Shown here in pieces: positions 35,116-44,998 of a stretch of DNA of 64,000 nt. The notes under the pieces were generated by a model, which did no database searches, was not told where the DNA came from, and saw only the letters and a list, made by a program, of their open reading frames with translations. How positions within the stretch are numbered: the first letter of the stretch is position 1; every line of letters starts with the position of its first letter. The position numbers were made by a program, and so were the translations under genes. The stretch is from Siphonodentalium dalli (Eukaryota; Mollusca; Scaphopoda; Gadilida; Siphonodentaliidae), in NCBI GenBank assembly GCA_032622095.1, contig CP136063.1:265849426-265913425 (forward strand), read 5' to 3'.

Positions 35116-35911
35116 TATATTGTACTTTCTCTAATCTGCAACTGCCTGCATTGGTGCTTGTATTGCCATACCCTAAACCATCTTATCTTATCATCTGTAT
35201 ATACGTCAAACATCGTAAAGTCCAGGGGATGGTTTAACGTAGCGAATGCGTCATGCATAATATTAATCAGTGATGATCGAATGGTGACATTAGGCACAAT
35301 ACGTTATCACTGATCATAAAGACACTCCAATAGGCCGGCGTATTGAGAATCTGTCAAACGTGATGTCGGTTATTTTCTGAGCCAGTGGTTTGCTGCCTTG
35401 GGGTTATACACCACAGCGGGCCCCATCGATGTTCCTATATCATCTGACGTTCGTTGATTTCTATTGATGCCTAATGCAGTGGACTGTGTTTCCGGGCGTA
35501 GATACGTCATACGTGCTATACGGAGACAGGGACGTAGCCACGGGGGTTGGGTGGGGGTGCATTTCGCTCCCACTGAACTTTGGCCATAACTGTCAATAGT
35601 TAGAAATTGTCATGCCTGACACACCATTAAAGCTATAGGAAGCAGTGAATATAGGTGACTAAAATATACGAAACCCGACTTGAGTTCTTTGACAAGCATG
35701 ACAGGGCTAATTTTTCAAGACTCATTATAATGTTATTTTACATTAGAAAAAAATCATGGTAAGAATGGTCAAACTGACCTTTGTGAATAAAATGTTCCAA
35801 AGCAACCGAAACACTTACATTTTTGACAAACTACACAATTCCAGGATCACAATAGGAACATGACATAATACAAGCGCCCATTGGTTTGGTACAAGCGCCC
35901 ATTGGTTTGGT
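35116..35911. other. Non-coding interval with short repeats
   Basis: A 20-bp direct repeat ACAAGCGCCCATTGGTTTGG at 35871 and 35891, and a diverged pair of segments at 35822-35880 and 37370-37425 (ATCAGGATCACAAT...ACAAGCGCC). No gene recognised. Confidence 0.4.
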
Positions 35912-36538
35912 CAAGGTAGCAGTACACGATTTCACGAGTTCTAGGGGGTCTGAAAAATTGAAAAATAAGTATCTGGGGGGCATAACAGCCAGTGTAGCCT
36001 GTGTTAACTGTGTCATTACTGGTTTGAAGGTTTAATTATTTTACAAAACTGGGAAAGTTCTCAAAAATGTTAAATATTTGGATACGCAACAGGGTTTTCG
36101 TATTCAGTGAAGGCCAACTCTGTGTTATTGGTTACAGGAAAATAGCCCGATTTCTCTCCCCTGAATTCGGTTATCTGGGCTCGCAAGACATTTTTTTCAA
36201 ATTGATACGATAACATTTTTTCTAATTCAAATATTCTCAGCTCTATCAGGTGGAAGAAGCTTATTTACTGACATTCGCTCTATCCTGGTCTATTTTGGGG
36301 TTGAAAATGGTCAATTTGAGTATAAAAATGGGTAAAATTGAGCGTTTTGTGTGTGCAAACCAAGGGGCATAACTCAATGACAAATTGTACGAAGAAGCTA
36401 AAGTACAGACAAATGATTACACCTAAAATATCTGTCGAAATTAAAATATGCTTGATGGGCCTTATGCCAAAGATAATGGCTCAGCATTGATTTGAAGTAC
36501 AATACCCCCTCCCAGGAAATCGTGTATTGCTACCTTAA
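35912..36538. mobile_element. Non-autonomous TIR element
   Basis: The ends are inverted: CAAGGTAGCAGTACACGATT at 35912 and AATCGTGTATTGCTACCTT at about 36518-36536, with a G-rich continuation on one side and the C-rich complement on the other. The 600-bp interior is non-coding and contains CAAGGGGCATAACTC at 36361. Target duplications were not resolved, so the superfamily is unknown. Confidence 0.65.
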
Positions 36539-38530
36539 AGAGACTATCAAATTGGATAAATTAGTGAAAATCTATTGAAACGTTTTATCTTTCCTATCTT
36601 CGTGTGTGAGTTACTATTCACAGTTTCGTATTGATAACTGTTGTTCTCGGAACTAGGCGCATTTGCTTGTAGAGTATTTGTTTCCGAGGCTATAAATACT
36701 TTGGATTTCAAGATTTCAGCTTGACAAGTCACAGAATGTTCACACCGACAGGGCAAAAACCAAATTCAATGTATGGCTACTATGGATAAAACAAAAACAT
36801 TCCGGTTCACATTGGGGGGGGGGGGGTGATGTGATTATATATACATCAGTTACTCTGTACGATTCGTTTCGATTGTTGCGGTTTTGTGTAATTACATAAA
36901 AATGACATTAATGCAACGAAACGTGTTGCCACGCAAACATTTCAACAATGGAATTCGTTGGATTTCCTTATTGCTACACAAGCTCATAGCATGTTTGACC
37001 CAATAAAGTCGTTTTCGGCGTAAACTGCGATTTGACAACTTTAGGTTTTATTTTGGTTTCGCTGAGGATGCGCAAGGGTACGAAAATGACCAATGATACA
37101 AAAACACACAGTCGCGCCATTATTTCCCAAGCCATAACACTGTTATAAACTGTATCGATTAACGAACTTCCTTCCAAACAGAAGACATATAAAAATAAAC
37201 ATTGTGATTTCATTATACTATTTGGGAATTTTTCGACCGAATATTCGCAGAAATATTTCGACCAATCAGAATGACTTCCGGTGAGGATTTTAAAATTCCA
37301 GAAAGTTGATTTGTTTCCAAAATTCAGGCGTATTCATATTGCTCCTCTGAGACACTCTTACTGACATTTTTAACAAACTGCAAAATATCAGGATCACAAT
37401 TAGAAAATGGCACAATACAAGCGCCAAGAATCTACACACACGTGGTACATAACATACACTAACTACTAGAAATGTAAGTATATTTTAGCACAATTGATTC
37501 TTATTATTCCCCCGGCAGACCGGTGAAAAAAATGTTCTGTTAGAAAATTTAATAAAAACAAATCTAACAAAATATCCTCCGTCATGTGATATCAGAACCA
37601 GAAAAAGATCGTTTTACAAATCGACTAAACTTTTTCAATTTGAACGATTATTGACGATAACACACCGATTTGGGGTTGGCACTATTATAACCACATGGAC
37701 CGAAAAGGTAAACAGTTGCTCGAAACGCATGATTTTATAACATTTAAGTGCGATATGTAATAACATCACATGCATACATAGTAGGGACACTAACATTGTT
37801 TTGATGAGGTCTCTTCTATGGCTTGTCACTAATAATTTTTGGTGGAAATAAAAAAAAAGCCATGACAAATAAAAAACACAATGTCAGGCCCATACCCATG
37901 GAAAGTCAGATTGAACTGTGTTTGCAAACGAAGGGTTTGGCTTCCATACATATCACTGATGATGTAGTTTCATTTGGCAGACATTTAGTCATTAAAAACA
38001 ATTGTGTGAAGCCCATTGTCAACATTTTCTCATTACTTCTCACCAAAATACATAGCGTGATCCCCTGCTTTGAATGATTGGAATTTATGTTTATTTTTAG
38101 TTTTTATGTCCCATTTCCCGTTAACTCGACTTAGGCATTTTGTTGTATATCTTCGGGTTTTAGAGGACCTTCAGAGTTCAATATACTCATATAATAGAAG
38201 TAAAATAATATAAAAGTAAGTTTTATGCTTTTGCATGGTCAATGACTCCTGCGGAGATAACATGAACTGAAACTTTAAATTTTCACTATATTGCAGGTAT
38301 TGGCACCGATAGTCACTGTTTCCCATGGGTATCTGTATCTGGATATATACATCCATGTAACCAATTATAGCATAACAGTACGGGCGATGTTATTGCGTGG
38401 CACCAGAAGCTGCAGCAAATGTCTTGGATAATGCAGCTGCAAATTATTCTGGTGTAGTTTGTTCTACAACGTCCTGGTCTAGTCTGTTTAAATTTACTGT
38501 TTCCACACACAAAAAAAATGTTTGTATTGG
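36539..38530. other. Non-coding interval, one possible small ORF
   Basis: A G-tract at 36814-36826; otherwise mixed AT-rich sequence with short random frames. The 79-codon minus-strand frame at 36974-37213 is described separately. Nothing else supports a gene. Confidence 0.4.
36974..37213 (-). CDS. Possible small secreted-peptide ORF (speculative)
   Basis: 79 codons. An internal Met begins MARLCVFVSLVIFVPLRILS, a plausible signal peptide (basic start, hydrophobic core), followed by a Lys-rich stretch and LLGQTCYELV before the stop. There is no homology that I recognise and no repeat association; a GT follows near the end, so it could also be a first exon. Equally, it may be chance. I list it only because it is one of the few frames outside obvious repeats with any protein-like character. 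Confidence 0.15.
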   Translation of the reverse strand: MKSQCLFLYVFCLEGSSLIDTVYNSVMAWEIMARLCVFVSLVIFVPLRILSETKIKPKVVKSQFTPKTTLLGQTCYELV

Positions 38531-38577
38531 TCACAGAATAAAGGTGATAGTTGGTAGTGTTGGTCCCAAACCCTCTG

Positions 38578-38654
38578 TCGTAGTAGTAGTAGTAGTAGTA
38601 GTAGTAGTATTATTATTATTATTATTATTAGTAGTAGTAGTAGTAGTAGTAGTT
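38578..38654. repeat. (GTA)n-(TTA)n-(GTA)n microsatellite at the LINE C 3' end
   Basis: About 25 trinucleotide units with a TTA block in the middle. It abuts the last recognisable RT codons of LINE C and is probably the simple-sequence tail typical of some LINE clades. Confidence 0.9.
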
Positions 38655-40760
38655 TTATGAAGAGCATGGAGTGATGGCAGTTGCAGTTGTTCTAGCATTC
38701 TCGACATGCTGTCTTCTCTCGATGTGTAGATGAATCGCACTGCCTTTCGTTGGATTTTGTTGAGGAGATCTGGTTTTTTTGTGGTATGATCCCACACTAT
38801 TGCTCCATATTCCATGATCGATTTTACTAGGGATATGTGGGCAGTTTTCTTGGACTTTACGGGCATGAACATCACATTTCTTCTAAGAAAGCAAAGTATG
38901 GCGCTTGCTTTCTTTGCTGTTTGGTTTACATGGACTGTCCATTTCAAGTCTTTAGATATCTGGACGCCAAGGTATGGGTTTGTGTCCAATTGGCTAAGTA
39001 TTTCGCCATCCAGTGTGTAGAAATTGGATTGTTTATTCTTGAGGCTCATTACATAGCATTTATTCAGGTTGAAGGTCATGCCCCATGTGTCAGGGTTCTT
39101 TGGATCTTATCGTATTGTGATATAGTCGCCAATTGTGTTGATTAGTCGGTACAAAAGGCAGTCGTCTGCAAAAGAGTCATTTATATGACAGGAACAAGAG
39201 TGGCCCAAGCAAGAATCAGTGTTGTACTCCGGAGTCAACGCCCACTTCGGCCGAGATGTGCCCCCCCCCCCCCAGAACAACATTCATTTTCCTTCTGGTG
39301 AGAAAAGAGGTGAGCCATGCATGCAATCGTCGTCTTATGCCATATTATTCTAGTTTGTATAGCAGCTTATTATGGTGTCAGACCGATTCTCCGAAGACCT
39401 ATTACTACGAAGGCCCACAACTCCGAAGACCCGATTCTCCGACGGCCCACAACTCCGAAGACCCGATTCTCCGACGGCCCATAACTCCGAAGATCCGATT
39501 CTCCGAAAGCCCATAACTCCGAAAGGCCGATTCTCAGAAGACCTATAACTCCGAAGACCTATAACTCCGAAGGGCCGATTCTCCGAAGACCTATAACTCC
39601 GAAGGTCCGATTCTCCGAAGGTCCGATTCTCCGAAGATTTTGTTTTATCGGGGTATTATCGTTTACTAAATAGTGTACAGTCCATTGGCGAAGCCAAGGG
39701 GTCCCAAAATTCCTACTGCCCCCACCAAACCTCTACTTGCTATTTCAGACAATATGGGCCCCTACCAAAACATGTCCAATGTCATGTAAACGCCCGGAAA
39801 TCGTTCACGGGGCATCAAAATATTCAAACTTTTCCTACTGCCCCCACCTAAATGAGAATCCTGGCCCGCCACTTACTATACACCAGATACTATAACGTTA
39901 CGTTGGCCCATGAGATGCCATAGTAAAATGTACAGGGGTGAACGGGGAAGAACTTGTCCTTTTTCATATATAAAATGAACTTGATTGCATCAAATGACCA
40001 CAATGCAGTCGGATGTGCACAGTTTAATCATATTAATTGTATTAAGACGTACAATAAGACGTAAATAATTGTATTTCTTACATAAATTTAAGCATTCTGT
40101 GGAAAATTAAGGCTTGTCGCACACTACTGATGGTGTAGATATCACCTTATTATAATACATAGTTTTCCCATTTAGGGGTGCACATTAATTAGCATATGTG
40201 GGGGATATGTGGGGGATATATCATGCATATGATATACCGAAAGCATATCACGAAGGCCTGATTTGGGGAGCGCATGCATGGGAGGGGTCGCCCCCAATCG
40301 TTGGTCCGGGGGCTCCCCTGGGCAGGAACACGGTGAATATTTAAATGCCTAGGAGGGATTTCTGGACGTTTACATGACATTTGACATGTTTTTTTTGGGG
40401 GCGGTCTTCCCTGGGGCCCCATTGACTCCGCCACTGGACTGTACACTATTTAATAAGCGATAAAACATGATCTTCGGAGAATCGGATCTTCGGAGAATCG
40501 GCCCTTCAGAGTTATGGGCGTTCGGAGTTATAGGCCTTCGGAGTTATGTGCTTTCGGAGTTATGGGTCTTCGGAGTTATGGGATTTCGGAGAATCGGGAC
40601 TTCGGAGTTATGGGCTTTCGGAGAATCTGGGCGTTGGAGAATCGGACCTTCGGAGAATCGGACCTTCGGAGTTATGGGTCTTCGGAGAATCGCTACGTAA
40701 CCCTTATTATGGGGAACTTTTTCAAAAGGCTTTGAGAAGTCGAGTATGACCAAGTCCATT
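38655..40760 (-). pseudogene. LINE C reverse transcriptase, split by a foldback element
   Basis: Right of the insertion: MDLVILDFSKPFEKVPHN (40716-40759), the RT block with D-x-x-K-A-F. Left of it the text resumes as KLLYKLE-YGIRRRLHAWL (39315-39370), then GPLLFLSYINDSF and ADDCLLYRL (active-site block, about 39150-39230) with frame changes. The 182-codon stretch 38531-39079 is the thumb (MTFNLNKCYVMSL, YLGVQISKDLKW, SLVKSIMEYGAIVWD). The frame finally runs into the microsatellite, producing Thr/Asn runs that are not protein sequence. Confidence 0.85.
39376..40702. mobile_element. Long-arm foldback element with subterminal repeat arrays and a 10-bp target duplication
   Basis: CTTATTATGG flanks the insert at 39366-39375 and 40703-40712, and deleting the insert restores the LINE C RT reading (VPHN + KLLYKLE). 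The outer arms are arrays of short units such as CCGATTCTCCGAAG and CATAACTCCGAAG on the left, with their complements on the right (40466-40696). Inverted similarity continues inward: TAAATAGTGTACAGTCCA at 39666-39684 pairs with 40436-40453, and ACATGT..AATGTCATGTAAACG pairs further in. The arms are therefore about 390-460 bp. No transposase is present. Arrayed inverted arms plus a 9-10-bp duplication recall Drosophila FB and sea-urchin TU elements or Mutator-type MITEs. Confidence 0.85.
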
Positions 40761-40769
40761 TGTTTGCCA

Positions 40770-42930
40770 TTGTTGTATGTCGTTAAGATGTTATTTGTTG
40801 CTGTTAGCAGAATGGCGTCAGAATGGTTTTGTGTCTTTCTCTTCTAATGAGTCTGATATCATTTTGTTGGTGTAGTTTCATTCGGCGTTCCTGAGTTCTC
40901 GTTCACACTCCTGGTATAATCTGTATTGGTCCCACTTTTTAGTTTTCTTTGCTTTTTATACAGCCGTGCTCTTTTAGTACTTTTACGCAGCATTCGTTTT
41001 TCCTTATTTGTTAGCCATGGAGTTTGTTTTTGAAGTTTTGAAGTCTTGGATGGGATTTGTATCTCCACGGAGTCCTTGAACCTGGCTTGAGGTCATTTTT
41101 AGGGTGTTCCATAGTTCATTCACAGGCATTCTCGTGGTAGATATTGGCAGAGATCATGGTTCAGGGAAGCTTCGAGTTTCAGGTCGCCCTGTAGATATAG
41201 CACTACCTAGGTGGCGTGTTCAGGTAGTGGGGTTTTATCTCTATATCTGTAAAAATCATTGTATGGTTCGATATACCTGACACAATTGGTGTCTTAACAA
41301 GTGAAGAATTTATGTGAGAACCAGGTCTAACATGTTGTTCTCCGTCGTAGCATCTCTGTATTTGGGCAAGTATTAAGTTGGCATTTGGACAAGATCTGGA
41401 TCAGTTTGTTCTGTATGATGTAGTCAATGCAGTCTGCTGGTGCATTTTGGTATGTCCCAGTTTATGTCAGGACAATTAAAGTCACCTGCTAGGAAGACTT
41501 CTTTGTAGCGGTTCTCCGTGATCTTCTGGATGCATTTTGACAACTAATTTACCAGCATTTCAGAGCGATTTGGAATGTAGAAGCAACCGACCATAAGTTC
41601 TGTATTGTTGTGTAGTTGAATCTTAGTCCACACAACCTCACGTTCTGTGGTTGGTCAATTGATACATAGACAATAGTTAACTGTCATCAACGACGAACGA
41701 AGTTTCTCCTCGAGTGAGATGCGCAGGATTATTTTTCACGAGGCGTTAGCCGAGTAAAAAATAATCCTCGCATCTCACGAGAGGAGAAACTTCGTTCGTC
41801 GCTCATGACAGTTAACTATTGTGTTTATTATATTTTCCACAACTCTAATAAAATGCATTGAGAAGATGTTCCGATTCTGAATATTGACCTAAATGTTTCC
41901 GTTAAATTACGCGCAATGATAAGATAACAACCCAAATAAGGTAAATCGATTACGTCACTCATTCAGAATTTTTTACTATAGCGGCGCGCGCCATAGTATT
42001 TTACCCCGTATAAGGAACGTGACGTCATTTTATTGACTGATTTCTCCTATTGCCACCAACTTCAAAGGGGATTTTTCGGAGGAATTTTTCAAACAAACAA
42101 CAAACTTTATTGATTAAATTGGTAACTGGTTGGAATGTCATTGTGTGAATAAGCCTTCCTAGTTCTATGAGATATCACTGCTTCCTTTCATTTGGAATAT
42201 GCACTCGAATATCAGTGGAATTTGAAGTGGAACAGCTTGAAGATACTGAAGTGGATTTCAACAATGTTTGCATTTTCTTGGTGCGAATGCACTTGTGGGG
42301 ACAATTGTTTATCACGATTTCGATCTTTGGATTCCGAAGTGTAACGTAACCAAAAATGTTTCCCAGTTGGTGTTGATCCTGCAAATTCACTGAGCTGGAA
42401 TTTGATGTCGATAACACATTGGTGGTCTGTGTTTTGGTGATGTATCTTGTGTTATCTGACTATGCACTGGAACTGAGACAATTATTTTGGTGTAAGGGGA
42501 GTAACCCAAAACGAGCACTTCGAATTACGTAATTCGGAACGTGCGATGTTGGGATAAATAGTCCGTCATCGCTGGGAGTAGGATAACCATCTGGGAGTAG
42601 GATAACATCGTGGCACTTCCGGGAGTGGGGATACGATTATTATTTTGGCATAAAAAGTTGCTGAAAATATAATAAGATGTTGTTGTTCGTCGTGATAAAT
42701 ACTCCGGATCCGGTTATCATGTTGTTTCGGTAGACTGAGTAGTTCTCTGGGAAACTTTCGTTATTCTTGATTGCATCCCGTTCCGGAGGTTTCATTTCCT
42801 TCATATCGCTTAACCATGACTGAGTGCCACATACAATGTGGCTTGAAATATTATCTTGTCTTCGATCTTGTCTTTGAGGCTGTGACAATTCAACGCTAGA
42901 ATTCTTAGGTTTTTCTTTTCGGATATATCA
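40770..42930 (-). pseudogene. LINE C endonuclease and linker, split by an insertion
   Basis: The start of the endonuclease reads ILALNCHSLKDK-like text near 42880-42920, then CGTQSWLSDM and FPENYSVYRNNM..GSGVF (42690-42840). After the insert it resumes with VVWTKIQLHN (about 41610-41640) and FLAGDFNCPDINWD (41455-41500), the APE-type catalytic/structural motif. NNMLDLVLT follows near 41320-41345. The linker 40859-41068 reads PWLTNKEKRMLRKSTKRARL, as expected just before an RT. This domain would nick target DNA. Confidence 0.82.
41665..42640. mobile_element. Insertion in LINE C endonuclease carrying a 150-bp palindrome
   Basis: About 980 bp separate the two halves of the endonuclease. Its left end is a strong palindrome, 41671-41821: CAATAGTTAACTGTCAT at one end, its complement at the other, with arms through CGACGAACGAAGTTTCTCCTC and ATCTCAC. 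The loop ACGAGGCGTTAGCCGAGT is itself palindromic. The rest is AT-rich with a small perfect palindrome CGAATTACGTAATTCG at 42521-42536 and a duplicated TGGGAGTAGGATAAC near 42573-42605. It may be more than one insertion; exact borders and target duplication were not resolved. Confidence 0.65.
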
Positions 42931-43082
42931 AACACCTGTCCAGATGGTACTTCAGATTATGTTGAACTTAATCATGTGTTGTAACTCTGCGATTTCTTAC
43001 GATGGGTATTTGATCGTGGACTGCTTTTTCCTCTGTGTGCTGAACTGTGTGATGTTATCGAATCCAACGTGTCATTGAGTCT

Positions 43083-43375
43083 TTAGAGTGGCTCGTAGTA
43101 GTTTGTACTTATGTCTGTGTCATAGAGATAGCACCATATGTAACACGTATCACTGCAGGCACCTCCAGATTCCCATGTGACTGGCGTCTCACACATCCAG
43201 AATGATAGATATCCAATCTCGTCGGCACAACGTTGGTCTCCAGGTCTCCAGCACACAAAATGAGTAGGAAGAAGCTCGGATAATTGGCATTGCTGCAACT
43301 GAATGTTGCTAATTTTCTTAGTCGGCCAGTGGAGTCATCTATGGTTTTACAATATATCCGCGCCCAAATACGCAC
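43083..43375 (-). pseudogene. LINE C N-terminal region: 2A-like remnant and PHD-like zinc finger
   Basis: In one frame the text reads FFLLILCAGDLETNVVP (about 43265-43215). A hydrophobic run followed by G-D-x-E-x-N and a Pro resembles the 2A-like G-D-x-E-x-N-P-G-P signature known at the N-terminus of some LINE proteins, with the N-P-G-P end changed here. In the next frame, CETPVTWESGGACSDTCYIW (about 43195-43135) matches a PHD-like finger (C-x-x-P-V-T-W...C-D-x-C-x-x-W) found in the same class of LINEs. A frameshift separates them. The right end overlaps the start of a CACATTATC-family element. Confidence 0.6.
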
Positions 43376-43621
43376 ATAATCGACCTATAATGTGAAATAG
43401 GTACATGTGATTAATTTATTCTGAAATCTGAAATAAGCAGATAATGAACGCATGCCCGTTATTTCGTTTTATGGCGCGGGCCACATCATTATGATTCGAT
43501 AATGTGACTAAAACGCTCTCATTTTGAGCACAGTATCGACTCAAAATTAGGCGAATCTAAGCACATTATCTACCTAAACCAAGTTCTATTATAATTAGAT
43601 AATGTGCGGGTTTTTGAGAGA
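43360..43621 (-). mobile_element. CACATTATC palindromic element, copy a
   Basis: Inverted relative to copies at 48071 and 49675. Shared landmarks are CGCACATAATCGACCTATAA, GTTATTTCGTTTTATGGCGC, GATAATGTGACTAAAA and GCACATTATCTACCTAAACC. The centre folds around GATAATGTGA/TCACATTATC-like text. Non-coding. It appears to have inserted at or beside the 5' end of LINE C. Confidence 0.75.
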
Positions 43622-43834
43622 ACAGGCTGGGGTTTAAGTATGCTGGTAATCATTTATTGACATGACCAGCTCTTTGGTTTCTGATCCTGCCCCATGGCTG
43701 TGAGTAAAAGCATCACTGGTAAGAAAGTGATAATCATGATGGGGGAGGTAAGTAGGTAGTGCCTTGGCCCTATCAGTATAGCCTGGAAATTCTAGCTCGC
43801 TGATAGGGTCTAAACACTACTGTAAGTGCACATA
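43622..43834. other. Short non-coding interval
   Basis: No gene recognised. TATCAG phrases around 43765-43805 (CCCTATCAG / CTGATAGGG) form a small inverted repeat. Confidence 0.4.
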
Positions 43835-44235
43835 CCAGCCTTTATCAGCCATTCTCTCTGACAGCTTTATCAAGCAGTACATGGCTAGCAGGACAGCAGA
43901 GTGAATTCCGTCAGTTTACAAACCAAAGTTGTAATTCTTGATGGTGGATACTTGATGGTTATCGCCTTTGCGAATGTACTTTCTCTCACTGAGGTTAGAT
44001 GGGAACGGCGTGGGCACAACATTCAAGATATTGTTCAGTTCTCGTATCCGCACGTTCAGTTTCAACACATGTGCTTCTAAGTTTTTGTCTTGGTCCCTGA
44101 ATTCAGGTGTGCTTCTGTAGTTATAGTGTTTGCTGTGTGCCATGATTTGATATATCGGGCATTCCAATATGGTGACTTTTGGCCGTTTGTTCCGTATGAT
44201 AATGTCGGTGATATTTCCGAGCTGTTTAACCAAGC
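43835..44235 (-). pseudogene. SGNH/GDSL-like hydrolase remnant, C-terminal half
   Basis: The 105-codon frame 43916-44233 reads KVTILECPIYQIM, then LEAHVLKLNVRIRELNNILN, then a basic tail ending KNYNFGL. One stop later the same frame continues TDGIHSAVLLA (about 43885-43915). D-G-I-H is the Asp/His block expected in an SGNH hydrolase, and the spacing from the ILECP block fits. The N-terminal half is not recognisable. Likely a transposon-borne protein of the same family as 30040-30440; host gene capture is not excluded. Confidence 0.5.
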
Positions 44236-44538
44236 TGCAAAAGAGAGTTCAGTCCCCTCGCTACGCTATGTCTGACCGCTACCGGCATGTGTATTTTATT
44301 ATTTAAGTCTACCATTTTTATCGAAGTGTTTTGCCAGTTACAATTCATTCTGACTTGATCTAGACAATTATCAAATGAATATCGACAGTTAAGTTTCTGA
44401 GAATAATGCAGAATGAATTGTAGCCTACAAAAGTCACAAATAAAACAAGAGTGATTTCCTCTCATTCTGACTATATGCTGGCAGCGGTAAGCCCCTGTGT
44501 ATCAGGGGACTGAACTCTGCATGGAGCTTGCTGTTGAA

Positions 44539-44632
44539 GAATATTCTAGTCTGCTGTGTCATTGTCGTGTGAGCGCAGGGTGATGCATATTCTCGTCTGC
44601 TGTGTCGTTGTCGTGTGAGCGCAGGGTGATGA
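44539..44632. repeat. 48-bp direct duplication
   Basis: Two adjacent copies of a unit running from ATATTCTAGTCTGCTGTGTC to GTGTGAGCGCAGGGTGATG differ at a few bases. They lie just outside the foldback element at 44648. No gene is recognised between 44236 and 44640; the 79-82-codon minus frames have no motifs. Confidence 0.85.
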
Positions 44633-44647
44633 AATTGCCTTTTTCTG

Positions 44648-44989
44648 AGGTGTGCGAAGTTAGTTGGACGTTGGATATTCAACGGACATTCGCGTGAAGT
44701 TAGTTGGACGTTGGATATTAAAAAAAAAATTAAATCGTTTTATGCATTAGGGGTGCGTCATAAGTCTAATTCGTGCTCTCCCAATGAAACTTCGTCCGAA
44801 ATTCCGCTATTTTCCTGTTTTCCAGACCATAGCTGGACTTTTCACGGAATGTCGGACGAAGTTTGAATGGGAGAGCACGAATTAGACTTATGCACAAAAC
44901 GAATTTTTTTTTTTTTGAATATCCAACGTCCAACTAACTTCACGCGAATGTCCGTTGAATATCCAACGTCCAACTAACTTCACACACCT
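44648..44989. mobile_element. Compact foldback element with a 9-bp target duplication
   Basis: CTTTTTCTG lies at 44639-44647 and at 44990-44998. The ends AGGTGTGCGAAGTTAGTTGG and CCAACTAACTTCACACACCT are inverted. Each arm contains the GAAGTTAGTTGGACGTTGGA unit twice, and pairing continues inward through CATAAGTCTAATTCGTGCTC and its complement to a loop near 44815-44840. The whole 342-bp element is thus a near-complete hairpin without coding capacity. The 9-bp duplication fits Mutator/foldback-like transposition. Confidence 0.9.
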
Positions 44990-44998
44990 CTTTTTCTG

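Larger units (their letters stand above)
38531..43375 (-). mobile_element. LINE C: non-LTR retrotransposon with 2A-like/PHD/endonuclease/RT order
   Basis: Minus-strand order: a GDLETN stretch (about 43230), a PHD-like Cys-rich finger (43190-43110), endonuclease start (42930-42650), endonuclease end (41660-41330), linker (41070-40860), RT start (40760-40716), RT palm and thumb (39365-38680) and a trinucleotide microsatellite tail (38578-38654). Two insertions interrupt it: the foldback element at 39376-40702 and a palindrome-containing insert at about 41665-42640. Frameshifts and stops show it is dead, but its layout is nearly complete. Confidence 0.83.

Noticed and set aside
39256-39516. 86-codon + frame rich in Pro/Asp/Ser
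   Set aside because: Overlaps LINE C RT text on the other strand and the subterminal repeats of the foldback element.
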